DNA of 36,028 bases, taken from positions 1-36,028 of the forward strand of contig JAIMAR010000010.1 in assembly GCA_023511855.1 (NCBI GenBank), in the 5' to 3' direction. Below are positions 1 through 8,516 of this stretch, piece after piece. Below the pieces are notes generated by a model, which was not told where the DNA came from, ran no database searches, and saw nothing but the letters and a program-made list of their open reading frames with translations. A program made the translations under genes and the position numbers. Within the stretch, counting starts at the first letter, position 1. Each line of letters begins with the position of its first letter. Source of the DNA: Bryobacteraceae bacterium (GTDB taxonomy: Bacteria > Acidobacteriota > Terriglobia > Bryobacterales > Bryobacteraceae).

Positions 1-171
1 GGGAGGCCTCCCAACTTATACAAAACAAAGAGGCAACCGTTAACAGCAACCAGCTCAACAAGGAGTCAAAAAGCAGCGAAGACAGCCGAGAAAGGCCAAC
101 CACAAAGAAAGCCTAACCAAAAATCCCCACCAACCCGCACAGGTGGCTCCCACTCCACACTCCAACTTTGC

Positions 172-207
172 CTACCCGTGGCGCACGCGGCCGTGCTGCG
201 CGGGTAG
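172..207. repeat. intergenic hairpin, REP-like or structural
   Basis: CTACCCG at 172-178 pairs perfectly with CGGGTAG at 201-207. An inner CACG/CGTG pairing around the loop extends the structure. There is no T-run on either side, so it does not look like a classical terminator. It belongs with several GC-rich palindromes found between genes in this window. Confidence 0.4.
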
Positions 208-403
208 CTTGTGCCAACCCTAGCTCCGGTAGTTTAAGTTTCCAGGCTAGCGCTCAAACCTCGGCCCAACTCTGCCCGCCCATGACCCACACTGCCAACC
301 TGCGTTCCCGCACCAAACGCAATCCTTTTCGCGGCATCAGGAATTGAATGGTTGCGCCGGCCTGATGCTCCACGATGAAGCAGAGGTGCTGGTCCGCTTT
401 GGG

Positions 404-432
404 TTTTCAGCGGCACAGTCCTCTGATATGCT
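404..432 (+). promoter_or_regulatory. candidate sigma-70-like promoter of the first oxidoreductase gene
   Basis: TTTTCA at 404-409 and TATGCT at 427-432 are 17 bases apart, each matching four of six consensus positions. A start near 439 would give a leader of about 28 bases holding the AAGGAG ribosome binding site at 451-456. The call is based on pattern only. Confidence 0.35.
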
Positions 433-466
433 GAGTTTAGAATTGATCACAAGGAGCAAACCAGCG

Positions 467-1753
467 ATGCCCCAAGATCTGACCCGCAGGAGCTTTGTTT
501 GGACGGCGGCCGGAGCCGGATTCGTAGCCTCGCCCACAGCGCGCAGGGCTTTGGGCGCCAACGAAAAGATCACCATCGGATTCATCGGCGCCGGCGGCCG
601 CGGCTACTACCTAATGGAAAGGCTTTATAAGGGTGCCGGAGATCAAGTGCAGGTGCTGGCCGTCTGCGATACCTATGCCACGTGGCTGGCGCGCGGCGTG
701 GAACGAATCAAAACCATGGGCGGCAATACGCCCAAGGCGGTGGTGGACTATCGGGACATTTTGGCGGATCCCGCCATCGACGCGGTCTTCATTGCCACCC
801 CCGAGCACTTGCACCACATGCAGACCATGGATGCCATCAAGGCGCGCAAACACATCTACCTCGAAAAGCCAATCGCACACACCATCGAGGAAGGCGCCGA
901 GATCGTGAAGGCCGCCCAGAACTACGACCGCATCATCCAGGTGGGCACCCAGAACCGGAGCAACCCGCTCTACCAGAAGGCCAAGGAGATGGTGGACAGC
1001 GGCATGATCGGCGACGTCCACTACGTGCGCGCCTTCTGGTACCGGAATTTCCCAGACCGGTCCGGCAACCCCGCCGCCTGGCGCTATGTCATCCCCCCGG
1101 ACGCCAGCGAGCAGACCTGCGATTGGGCGCGCTTCCTTGGACCAGCGCCGAAGCGGCCCTTCGACAAGCGCCGCTACTTCCAGTGGAGGAACTACTGGGA
1201 CTATTCCGGCGGCATCTCCACCGATCTATTGGTGCACCAGACCGACATCGCCAACTACGTGCTCGGCAAAGCTGTCCCGATCGCCTGCATGGCCACCGGC
1301 GGCATTCTGGTATGGGGACCGCCCAACGACGACCGGGAGGTTCCCGACACCCTGAGCGCCATTTACAAGTACGCCGACGCCTTCCATCTCAACTACAGTT
1401 GCTTCTTCGGCAATGATCAGTACGGTTACGGCGAGCAGTTCCTGGGCTACGAGGGGACCATCGAGGTACTGAACCGCTCCGAGCTCCATTTCTATCCTCA
1501 GCAATTCGGCGGCAAACCGCCCGCGCGCGTGGCGGCGCGCAAGGAAATCCATGTCCGGGAGCCCATGGACAACACCAGCGTGGAGAACCACATCCGCAAC
1601 TGGCTGGATGCCATCCGCGGCAAGACCAAGCCGATCGCACCGGCCAGTGAAGGCCAGGTGGCCGCCATCCCCGGCCACATGGCGACCCTCTCCTACAAGC
1701 GCGGCCGGACCGTCCTTTGGGATGCGCGGACCCAGAAGTATCGCTTCGCGTAG
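467..1753 (+). CDS. Gfo/Idh/MocA family oxidoreductase, Tat-exported
   Basis: A 428-residue NAD(P)-dependent sugar or polyol oxidoreductase of the Gfo/Idh/MocA family, probably periplasmic. Residues 1-30 form a Tat signal with the twin arginine in TRRSFVW. A Rossmann fold follows, with the nucleotide loop GAGGRG at 41-46, the TPEHLHH stretch at 111-117 and the family hallmark EKP at 133-135. The C-terminal half is the substrate and oligomerisation domain. I chose the ATG at 467 because AAGGAG sits ten bases upstream and the Tat motif then falls at the N-terminus. The substrate cannot be read from sequence. A terminator hairpin separates it from the MFS gene, so co-transcription would need read-through. 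Confidence 0.93.
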   Translation: MPQDLTRRSFVWTAAGAGFVASPTARRALGANEKITIGFIGAGGRGYYLMERLYKGAGDQVQVLAVCDTYATWLARGVERIKTMGGNTPKAVVDYRDILADPAIDAVFIATPEHLHHMQTMDAIKARKHIYLEKPIAHTIEEGAEIVKAAQNYDRIIQVGTQNRSNPLYQKAKEMVDSGMIGDVHYVRAFWYRNFPDRSGNPAAWRYVIPPDASEQTCDWARFLGPAPKRPFDKRRYFQWRNYWDYSGGISTDLLVHQTDIANYVLGKAVPIACMATGGILVWGPPNDDREVPDTLSAIYKYADAFHLNYSCFFGNDQYGYGEQFLGYEGTIEVLNRSELHFYPQQFGGKPPARVAARKEIHVREPMDNTSVENHIRNWLDAIRGKTKPIAPASEGQVAAIPGHMATLSYKRGRTVLWDARTQKYRFA

Positions 1754-1772
1754 TGGGATTTGATAACATCAC

Positions 1773-1811
1773 AAGCCGTGGCCCCTCCCATGCGGCGGGG
1801 CCGCGGCTTTT
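1773..1811 (+). terminator. rho-independent terminator after the oxidoreductase
   Basis: AAGCCGTGGCCCC (1773-1785) pairs with GGGGCCGCGGCTT (1797-1809) along 13 positions with a single G-T wobble, and TTTT closes it at 1808-1811. It begins 20 bases after the stop codon. It ends 10 bases before the GGAGA ribosome binding site of the next gene. Confidence 0.75.
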
Positions 1812-1831
1812 GCATCTTCCGGAGAATCCAC

Positions 1832-3034
1832 ATGTCAACTGTGAAGTCAGGACGTCTGATCCTTGCCGCCATCCTGGCAATCCTTGTTTACGGGATGATT
1901 GCCGCGATGCTCGGAACCTTGTTGCCCAACCTCTCGGCCCGCTTCGGCCTCACGCCCGAACAGAGCGGCAATATCGCCTTCGCACAAGCCTTGGGACTGA
2001 TCATCGCCTCCGTGTCGATCGGCCCGCTCATCGATAACAAGGGCAAGAAGACCGGGCTGTTGCTCGGCCTCACATTGATCGCGGCGGCCCTCTTCCTCCT
2101 GCCAGCCTCGGGGGGCTACACGCACCTGATCGCCTGGATGTTCCTGCTGGGATTGGGCGGCGGCATGATCGTGACCGCGGCCAACGCTCTGGTCAGCGAT
2201 TTGAACGAAGCCCGGCGGGCCAGCACGCTGAACCTGTTGAACCTGTTCTTTGGCTTGGGCGGCTTGCTCACTCCGCTGGTGGCCGGCAACCTGCTGTCGG
2301 GCAACGTCATCGCCATGTGCTACGTCGTAGCCGTGCTCACGGCGGCCACCCTGCTGATCCACGCGCTGACCACAATGCCTAAGCCCACCGGCGAACGCGG
2401 TTTCAAACTCTCCGAAGTGGGCCTGGTGACGGGCAACCCGTCCCTGTATCTGTTATCGTTGATGTTGTTCCTATACGTCGCTTGCGAAGTAGGCGTCTGG
2501 AACTGGCTGGCCAAGCATCTGACGGCCCAAGGCATTCCCGAAAGCCAGGCGCTGACGATTCTGTCGCTGGGTTTTGCTCTGGGCATGCTCGTCGGGCGCG
2601 TGGCGGTGTCGCGGATCCTGATTCGAATCTCATCCCAGAACGTCACCTTGGGAGCCTCCGTGCTCATGGCCGCAACCACTTACCTGACGCTGCAAACCAA
2701 GGACCCCTCCGTGGCCTGGGTCACCGTGTTCTGCGCCGGCTTGGCGATGGCCCCAGTCTTCCCCACCACGCTGGCCATGGCCGGGGACGCCTTCCCCAAA
2801 GCTACGGCGACGGCCATGGGCATCGTAATCACCTTCGGTTGGGTCGGCCTGGCGGTCAGCTCCAAGATTATAGGCGGCATCGCCGGCGGCGACGACCAGC
2901 AGCTGGGAACGGCGCTGTTGGTGCTGCCCGGCTTTTCGGTCCTCATGATCCTGGTGAACCTGGCGCTGAGGCCGGTGCTCGCCGCCGCTAAGGCCCGCCG
3001 GCAAGGCCTGGAAGCTCAAAACCGCAGCAGATAG
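1832..3034 (+). CDS. MFS transporter, inner membrane
   Basis: A 400-residue major facilitator superfamily carrier, close to the usual length, with about twelve hydrophobic segments. Motif A is visible after the second segment (GPLIDNKGKKTG). The N-terminal segment with GxLLPNL and the overall pattern recall sugar or small-organic-acid MFS proteins, but the substrate is not readable. I chose the ATG at 1832, preceded by GGAGA at 1821. A longer frame starting at 1760 would begin upstream of the terminator hairpin with unusual sequence. The 3' end overlaps the convergent DUF5916 gene by 19 bases. Next to a sugar oxidoreductase, a carbohydrate-derived substrate is a reasonable guess. Confidence 0.9.
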   Translation: MSTVKSGRLILAAILAILVYGMIAAMLGTLLPNLSARFGLTPEQSGNIAFAQALGLIIASVSIGPLIDNKGKKTGLLLGLTLIAAALFLLPASGGYTHLIAWMFLLGLGGGMIVTAANALVSDLNEARRASTLNLLNLFFGLGGLLTPLVAGNLLSGNVIAMCYVVAVLTAATLLIHALTTMPKPTGERGFKLSEVGLVTGNPSLYLLSLMLFLYVACEVGVWNWLAKHLTAQGIPESQALTILSLGFALGMLVGRVAVSRILIRISSQNVTLGASVLMAATTYLTLQTKDPSVAWVTVFCAGLAMAPVFPTTLAMAGDAFPKATATAMGIVITFGWVGLAVSSKIIGGIAGGDDQQLGTALLVLPGFSVLMILVNLALRPVLAAAKARRQGLEAQNRSR

Positions 3035-5280
3035 CTGAGCTTGACGAAGAATTGGCGGCCCGTGCTCAGATCCAAGCTTGTCGTGCGGTACAGGGCCGGA
3101 GACCGGAGTGGATCGAGCCGGTAGTTTTCGCGCTGATCCGTAAAACCGATATATACAGCCGTGCCCGGGTTCAACATATAGGTGTACAAAACGTCCAACC
3201 CCAACCTCTTATCTTTGGAAAGGCTGGTCCATTTGGAGTTCGGAAGCACCGAGTCATAGTCCGCAATGAAGCGCAGCGAATGCCGGCGCGTGAACTGGTA
3301 GTTGAGTTTGGTGCGAAACAGATGGTTCTGGAAGATGACCTCCCCGGGCTCGGCCGCACCGAGTCCCGACTTCTCGCCGGTGCGGAGGCCGCTAAATAGG
3401 TAAGTTTCCTCGATTTGCAGCCGCCGGTCCGGCCGCAAGGTGAGGCTGCTTTCCAAGCGCTTCACCTGCCCGAGAAATGGCGGCAGCCCGGAGCTGGGAT
3501 TGTAGTTGATCGCCGCGCCCTGAAACCACTGCACCTGAATCCAAAGCCAGCTCAGCCATTCGGTCCGGAAACGGACCGCGGACAGCGGACGCCGGAAACC
3601 TCGGCCCTGGTATAGTTCGTAAGCCTGTTCGTGATAGATCGACAGATCCGTTCCACGGATCAGGCTCATGCGAAACTCGGGAACCAGGTTCCAATCCCGC
3701 AGCCGTCCCTGCCGGTCGTAATTGATGGAAGCAGTGAGCTCCGGACCCAGGCTCTGGAGCCAGCCCTGGTCGTAGCGCCACTGGTATCCCGACCTTTGGC
3801 GCAGTTCGCGGATGTCCAGCCGTGGAAAGAAACCCACCCAGGAACGGAAATTGGGACTTACGTCCAGATAGCGAGTCTCCGAGATAAAATGCCGGCCCCG
3901 ATGATAGAAGCCCGCACGGTACGACGGCCCGGTCAACCTCTGACCGTCAACCTCGCGGGTCTTGCTGCCCGCCGCTTGTCCTTGAAACAGCCAGTTGCCA
4001 AGGACCTGCCATTGAGCGTCCATGGCGTACACGTGGTTGAAGGAGCCGGCGAACTCCTGGCTGGTGGCCATAACGCCGAGGCTCGAGTTGCGGCCGTTGC
4101 GCGTGAACTCCCGCTGCAAGCGAAACACGCCCACCGGCGACGACCGGCCATGCCCGGCGGCGCCCGCCGGCGTGGTCTTGCCCGGTCCGCGGTCGTCGGC
4201 AAACATGGCGCCCAACGACCAGGTTCCCAGTTTTCCTGTCAGCCGCGCTCCCAAACGCGGGTCGGCAATGCGTCTTGAGAAGAATAGCGTTTGTGGGGTC
4301 GTGAAGAATCCAGCGTTTTCGAGAAAGAACGGACGCTTTTCTGGAAAGTAAACTTCATAACGCTGATTCACCGTAACCTGCGGCTCATCGGATTCCACCT
4401 GACTGAAATCCGGGTTTACAGCAACATCCAGCGTAAAAGCATCCTTTAATACGACCTTGGCATCGACGCCGCCCCGGGCTTCTGTATCCCACAGCAGCCT
4501 TGGCGTACCACTCGGCGGCGCATCCAAATACCTCGAACGGGAATACAACCCATAAGGAATGAATTGCAAGTTGCGCCCGGGGCTGATCTCGCGCAAACCG
4601 TCTAGATCTCCGCCTTGCTGAACCCACCCGGGCTTCCGGCTGCTCAAGTAAGGCCACAACGCAATCTCGTTATTGCGCTGAATATAGCGGCCCAAAATCA
4701 GCCCCCAGGTGTGCTCGCTTTTGGCCGGGAAGCGCAGGCTCTTGAACGGGATCGCCGCCAGCACGACGTAGCCGTCCTCCGTAACGCGGCCCTCGGCGTA
4801 CCATAGGGTGTCCCAACTCGGGCTGTCCTCCACGCCGTCCGTAATGTTTCCGTCCGCCTGCACGCCGTAAGGATTAATGTCGAACCAGTACATATGCCGG
4901 CGGTCCAGGAACGTATCGATGTTGATGATGACCCGGTCATCGGTCAGGATCTGGTCGTGCTTGGCCAGACGCGCGCGAATGAGCCTGGGGTCGTCCTTGC
5001 AGACAAAAGCTACGTAGAGATTCTTGCTGTCATACGAAAGATAAGCCGTGGTCGGCTGGGTGATGGGGATGCCGTCGCCGGGGGAGTACTGGCGAAAGTC
5101 GGAAACCGCCAGCTCGGCTTCGCGCGGGGTTCCGTTCAGGAAATCGGCCAGCCGCGGAGCGCGGTTGACCCGGGGGATGCTCAGCCGCCGCAACTGCTCT
5201 TGCGCGGGTTCTGGTTGCGCCATCGCCAGTGCGTTTCCCAAACACAAGAGTAAAAGCAACCGCTTTAGTTCTAATCCCAT
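3016..5280 (-). CDS. DUF5916 protein with CBM9-like domain, outer-membrane barrel type
   Basis: A 754-residue exported protein. A lipophilic signal peptide (about residues 1-21, ending near AMA-QPE) precedes a CBM9-like carbohydrate-binding fold that carries the YLSYDSKNLYVAFVCKD signature. A long region rich in alternating aromatic strands follows and ends in an aromatic residue (SYLLRF), as expected for an outer-membrane beta-barrel. Such proteins are known as DUF5916 in Acidobacteriota and Bacteroidota; their function is unproven. I chose the ATG at 5280 because the signal peptide then starts at the N-terminus and a good promoter lies just upstream. No clear Shine-Dalgarno is seen. It lies downstream of the S1 gene but appears separately transcribed. 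Confidence 0.85.
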   Translation of the reverse strand: MGLELKRLLLLLCLGNALAMAQPEPAQEQLRRLSIPRVNRAPRLADFLNGTPREAELAVSDFRQYSPGDGIPITQPTTAYLSYDSKNLYVAFVCKDDPRLIRARLAKHDQILTDDRVIINIDTFLDRRHMYWFDINPYGVQADGNITDGVEDSPSWDTLWYAEGRVTEDGYVVLAAIPFKSLRFPAKSEHTWGLILGRYIQRNNEIALWPYLSSRKPGWVQQGGDLDGLREISPGRNLQFIPYGLYSRSRYLDAPPSGTPRLLWDTEARGGVDAKVVLKDAFTLDVAVNPDFSQVESDEPQVTVNQRYEVYFPEKRPFFLENAGFFTTPQTLFFSRRIADPRLGARLTGKLGTWSLGAMFADDRGPGKTTPAGAAGHGRSSPVGVFRLQREFTRNGRNSSLGVMATSQEFAGSFNHVYAMDAQWQVLGNWLFQGQAAGSKTREVDGQRLTGPSYRAGFYHRGRHFISETRYLDVSPNFRSWVGFFPRLDIRELRQRSGYQWRYDQGWLQSLGPELTASINYDRQGRLRDWNLVPEFRMSLIRGTDLSIYHEQAYELYQGRGFRRPLSAVRFRTEWLSWLWIQVQWFQGAAINYNPSSGLPPFLGQVKRLESSLTLRPDRRLQIEETYLFSGLRTGEKSGLGAAEPGEVIFQNHLFRTKLNYQFTRRHSLRFIADYDSVLPNSKWTSLSKDKRLGLDVLYTYMLNPGTAVYIGFTDQRENYRLDPLRSPALYRTTSLDLSTGRQFFVKLSYLLRF

Positions 5281-5321
5281 CAATAAGTCCGGTACAGATG
5301 TGACCCCACTGGCAAAGCCCA

Positions 5322-5350
5322 ATTATAAGCGGTTTTCTTGTTTTTGGCTA
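5322..5350 (-). promoter_or_regulatory. promoter of the DUF5916 gene
   Basis: On the minus strand TAGCCA (5345-5350) is followed after 17 bases by a perfect TATAAT (5322-5327). The predicted start near 5315 leaves a leader of about 35 bases. This supports independent transcription from the S1 gene upstream. Confidence 0.55.
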
Positions 5351-5458
5351 TACCCCGCTGCGGAAAAAATCGTAGGATGCGGATTACAACTCCGGGCGGT
5401 CCGCCGGGTCAGTTTGCGAACTTGTTTGCACTGGAAACGCGGGAACGTTTCTCGATTT

Positions 5459-5501
5459 CCGGCTTGCTGGCCGGCGACGCGAGCGCTATTCGATCGCGCT
5501 C
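5459..5501 (-). other. two short hairpins after the S1 gene
   Basis: Directly after the S1 stop codon, GAGCGC and GCGCTC (5481-5486/5496-5501) can pair. A second stem, CCGGC/GCCGG, lies at 5459-5463/5470-5474. Neither is followed by a T-run on the minus strand, so terminator function is possible but not supported strongly. Confidence 0.25.
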
Positions 5502-7196
5502 TCAGTCCGCCAGTTCAACTTCGATGCGCTTGCTGGCAGGATCCAGAAGCGTGATCCGGAACGTGCGGACCTGACCACCCCGCAGCGCCTGCGCCGATGA
5601 AGCTGCCACTGTGCCTCCCTGCTTCCACTTCGCCGAGAGCATCGCAGTCAGCGAAGCCAAGTCCGCTTTCGGCGGCGGTGAGTCCTTCGCCGCGGGTGCT
5701 TGCCCTTGAAGAGGCAGTCGGCAAATCGCCACAACTCCATCGCCAAGCTCTACTTTGGCTTGCTTGGCGCCGCAGTCAAGCAAGCGCCCGCTCACGGTAT
5801 CGCCGGGTTTGTGCTCGGCGATGTAGTCATCTACGGAGGTCGGCTCCAGTTGCTTCATGCCGAGGCGGATGCGGCGCTTGGCGGCATCCATTTCGAGGAC
5901 CTGCGCGCGGACCCGCTGCCCGGCGGCGAGCACTTCTTTCGGGTGCTTGATGCGCTTTTCGCTGGTGATGTCGGAGATGTGGATCATGCCCTCGACGCCC
6001 TCGGCCAGCTCGACAAAGGCGCCGAAGTCGGCCAGGCTCACGACGGGACCTTCCACCACAGCGCCCACCGTCAGCCGGGCGGAAACTTCCTCCAAGGGAT
6101 CCCCCAGGGCGGCTTTCAGGCTGAGGCCCATGCGGCGTTCGGCGGGCTGAAGCGACGTCACCACGACTTCAACCATGTCGCCCGGTTTTAATACGTCGCT
6201 GGGTTTGCGTACCTTGCGGGACCAGGACATGTCCGCCATGCGGATGAGTCCTTCCAGGCCTGGCTCCAACTCGACGAACGCGCCGAAGTCGGCCAGACGT
6301 GTGACTTTGCCCCGCACGCGGCTGCCGATGGGATACTTCTCTGCGGCGAGGCTCCAGGGGTCCGGCGTTAGCTGTTTCAGACCGAGCGAGATGCGTCGCG
6401 CCGCCGGATCTATTTTGAGGACCTTGACTTGAACCGTGTCGCCCACTTTCAGGACGTCCGAGGGTTGATTCACGCGCCCCCAGGACAGGTCGCCCACGTG
6501 GAGCAAGCCTTCCACTCCGCCCAGATCGACGAACGCCCCGAAATTGGTGAGCGAGCGGACCGTTCCTTCCAGTACCGCGCCTTCTTGAATCTCGGCAAAC
6601 CGGCGCTCCCGCGCCTGGCGCTCTTCCTCTTCCAAAACGGCGCGGCGGTCCACCACGACGTCTTCTTCTTCGACGTTCAATTGGATGATCTTGCAGCGGA
6701 TCTCCTGCCCCACCAGTTGCTCCATCTCCGATGCTTCGCGCACCCCGCTGCGGGAAGCGGGCAGGAAGGCGCGCACGCCGATGTCCACGCTGAAGCCGCC
6801 TTTGATCTGACCGGTCACCACGCCGCCGATGATCCGGCCCTCCTCGAAGGCCGCCTGGAGGCCGGCCCAGTCCTTGGGCTTTTCGACCTTTAGCATGGAG
6901 AGCGTGTAATACCCTTCGGAATTGCGCCCGGTGATGGTCACGGTGACCAGATCGCCGGGCTCCACGCCGAGGCTGCCATCCGCTTTACGGAAGGCTTCGG
7001 CCGGGATCACCCCCTCCGTCTTCAAGCCGATATCCACGACGACGGAATCGTTCGAGACAGCCAGCACCGTGCCCTGGCGCGGGCCGGACTCGCTGCGGTG
7101 TGATTCCTCGAATTGGGCAAGGATTTCGGCAAAGGAAAGTTCTTCTTGAGACACGGTCAGATCCTCAAGGCTGGGCATATTGGGCTGCGGACTCAC
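5502..7196 (-). CDS. rpsA: 30S ribosomal protein S1 (multiple S1 RNA-binding domains)
   Basis: A 564-residue protein built of consecutive S1 OB-fold domains. They run at about 41-107, 125-190, 208-277, 295-364, 382-450 and a degenerate sixth at about 464-500. Domains 3, 4 and 5 are the most canonical, each with an FGAFV strand followed by GLxxxxD. Length and domain count match bacterial S1, which binds mRNA on the small ribosomal subunit. The frame opens with GTG at 7196; an ATG at 7178 is equally possible and has GGTGAG about 11 bases upstream. The C-terminal 60 residues after domain 6 look low-complexity and lineage-specific. The gene is divergent from the histidine kinase gene, with about 50 bases between them. 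Confidence 0.9.
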   Translation of the reverse strand: MSPQPNMPSLEDLTVSQEELSFAEILAQFEESHRSESGPRQGTVLAVSNDSVVVDIGLKTEGVIPAEAFRKADGSLGVEPGDLVTVTITGRNSEGYYTLSMLKVEKPKDWAGLQAAFEEGRIIGGVVTGQIKGGFSVDIGVRAFLPASRSGVREASEMEQLVGQEIRCKIIQLNVEEEDVVVDRRAVLEEEERQARERRFAEIQEGAVLEGTVRSLTNFGAFVDLGGVEGLLHVGDLSWGRVNQPSDVLKVGDTVQVKVLKIDPAARRISLGLKQLTPDPWSLAAEKYPIGSRVRGKVTRLADFGAFVELEPGLEGLIRMADMSWSRKVRKPSDVLKPGDMVEVVVTSLQPAERRMGLSLKAALGDPLEEVSARLTVGAVVEGPVVSLADFGAFVELAEGVEGMIHISDITSEKRIKHPKEVLAAGQRVRAQVLEMDAAKRRIRLGMKQLEPTSVDDYIAEHKPGDTVSGRLLDCGAKQAKVELGDGVVAICRLPLQGQAPAAKDSPPPKADLASLTAMLSAKWKQGGTVAASSAQALRGGQVRTFRITLLDPASKRIEVELAD

Positions 7197-7247
7197 CGGA
7201 AACAGTGTGGTTCTCTATTATGGCACAAAGGCGGCTAAGATGGTCGC

Positions 7248-8516
7248 GTGAGTGTCCTCGGCCGCCTCCGGAACATCCGCCTCCAGGACGCCGTCTGGCT
7301 CCTGCTGTTCGCGGCGCTGGGCTTCGCCAGCCCCACGCAGAGCGCCGGCGAGATTTTCTTGCTGTTGTGCCTGGCGGCTCTTCAAGTGGCCGAGCCTCGC
7401 CTAGAGGCCCTCAACAGCCCCCAGGGCAAGGTTGTTTCCGCTCTGATCAAGCTGGGGCTCGGATACATTCTGGTGGGACTGACCAATGGCGTCAGCAGCA
7501 GCTACTATCTGATCTTGCTGCTGCCTGTGGTCTCGGCGGCCACCACGCTGGGCGTGACGGGGACGATCGTGATCACGCTGCTGGCGTGCCTCTCCTACTT
7601 GTCGTTTCTCCTGCCGGTCTACGTGGACTGGTCGCAGGTGACCCTCACCGACGACGGAGTGCGGGAGCTCAGCCTGCGGCTCCTGTTCCTGGTCGTCACT
7701 GCTTTCCTGACCTACGAACTGGCTCAGGCCGGGAGGCGCCAAGAGCAACGGTACCGCGCCACGCTGGAGGAGCTGGCGGCGGCCAATCGCAGCCTGAAGG
7801 AAGCGGAGGCGACCATCCGGCGCTCCGAGCGGTTGGCGGCGCTGGGGCAGCTCTCGGCGGGCCTGGCGCACGAGCTGCGCAATCCGCTCGGTACGATCCG
7901 CGCCAGCGCCGAGATGCTGAAAAAGAACGTCGCGGGAAGAGGGGAGGTCGCCGCGGAGCTGGCCGGATTCATCGCCAGCGAGGTCGACCGGGTCAACTCG
8001 CTGGTGACGCGCTTCCTGGAGTTCGCGCGCCCGCTGGAGCTGCGTCTGGAGGTCTGCGAGTTGACCGAAGTGATCGACCGCGCCGTGGCCCGCGTGGAAC
8101 GCGACAGCGGCCCGGGCCGCGCAGCCATCTTCAAGAACTACTCTCCGGACATCCGGCCCTTTCCTATGGACGCCGAACTGCTCGAGCGCGTCTTCTACAA
8201 CCTCTTGCTGAACGCGGTGCAGGCATCTCCGCCCGGAGGCGCGGTTACGGTCAAGACCCGCCCGGCGGGCGAGGGCGTGGAGATCTCGGTCATCGACCGC
8301 GGCTCCGGCATCGAGCCGCGGCATCTGGAAAACATCTTCAACCCGTTCTTCACCACCAAGCCGGACGGCGTGGGGCTGGGGCTCTCCATCGTTTCCAAGA
8401 TCGTGGACCAGCACGGCGGTACAATGTCGGTCGAGAGCGAAGCGGGCAAAGGCAGCGTTTTCCGGGTGCATCTCCCCACCAAGCCCGCGGGCTCGGCATC
8501 TTCCAGCTCGGCATGA
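7248..8516 (+). CDS. membrane sensor histidine kinase
   Basis: A 422-residue kinase of a two-component pair. Residues 1 to about 155 hold four to six hydrophobic segments and no large periplasmic domain. A short coiled coil follows (about 160-195). The HisKA dimerisation domain has the phosphoacceptor His208 in the motif AHELRNPLG. The ATPase domain has an N-box near 315-325 (NLLLNAVQ), a G1 box near 350 (DRGSGI), the F box NPFFTT and the G2 box GLGLS near 376. The start is a GTG that gives the membrane segment at the N-terminus; the Shine-Dalgarno is weak. The stop overlaps the next gene as ATGA, so the two are translated together. The signal is probably sensed in or at the membrane. Confidence 0.92.
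   Translation: MSVLGRLRNIRLQDAVWLLLFAALGFASPTQSAGEIFLLLCLAALQVAEPRLEALNSPQGKVVSALIKLGLGYILVGLTNGVSSSYYLILLLPVVSAATTLGVTGTIVITLLACLSYLSFLLPVYVDWSQVTLTDDGVRELSLRLLFLVVTAFLTYELAQAGRRQEQRYRATLEELAAANRSLKEAEATIRRSERLAALGQLSAGLAHELRNPLGTIRASAEMLKKNVAGRGEVAAELAGFIASEVDRVNSLVTRFLEFARPLELRLEVCELTEVIDRAVARVERDSGPGRAAIFKNYSPDIRPFPMDAELLERVFYNLLLNAVQASPPGGAVTVKTRPAGEGVEISVIDRGSGIEPRHLENIFNPFFTTKPDGVGLGLSIVSKIVDQHGGTMSVESEAGKGSVFRVHLPTKPAGSASSSSA

Larger units (their letters stand above)
1..466. other. gene-free left edge of the window
   Basis: I see no credible coding region before the oxidoreductase at 467. The window opens with the perfect 12-base palindrome GGGAGGCCTCCC. About 55-135 is strikingly poor in T on the + strand (A and C rich), unlike the genes that follow. 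A hairpin lies at 172-207 and a candidate promoter at 404-432. An in-frame extension of the oxidoreductase back to 344 exists, but it lacks a ribosome binding site and would put non-signal sequence ahead of the Tat signal. Confidence 0.6.

Noticed and set aside
344-466. In-frame N-terminal extension of the first oxidoreductase
   Set aside because: No ribosome binding site at 344. The ATG at 467 has AAGGAG and places the Tat signal at the N-terminus.
7100-8512. Long frame joined to the response regulator through the kinase region
   Set aside because: It is the wrong frame of the kinase gene. The regulator has its own ATG at 8513 inside an ATGA overlap, and the receiver domain begins there.
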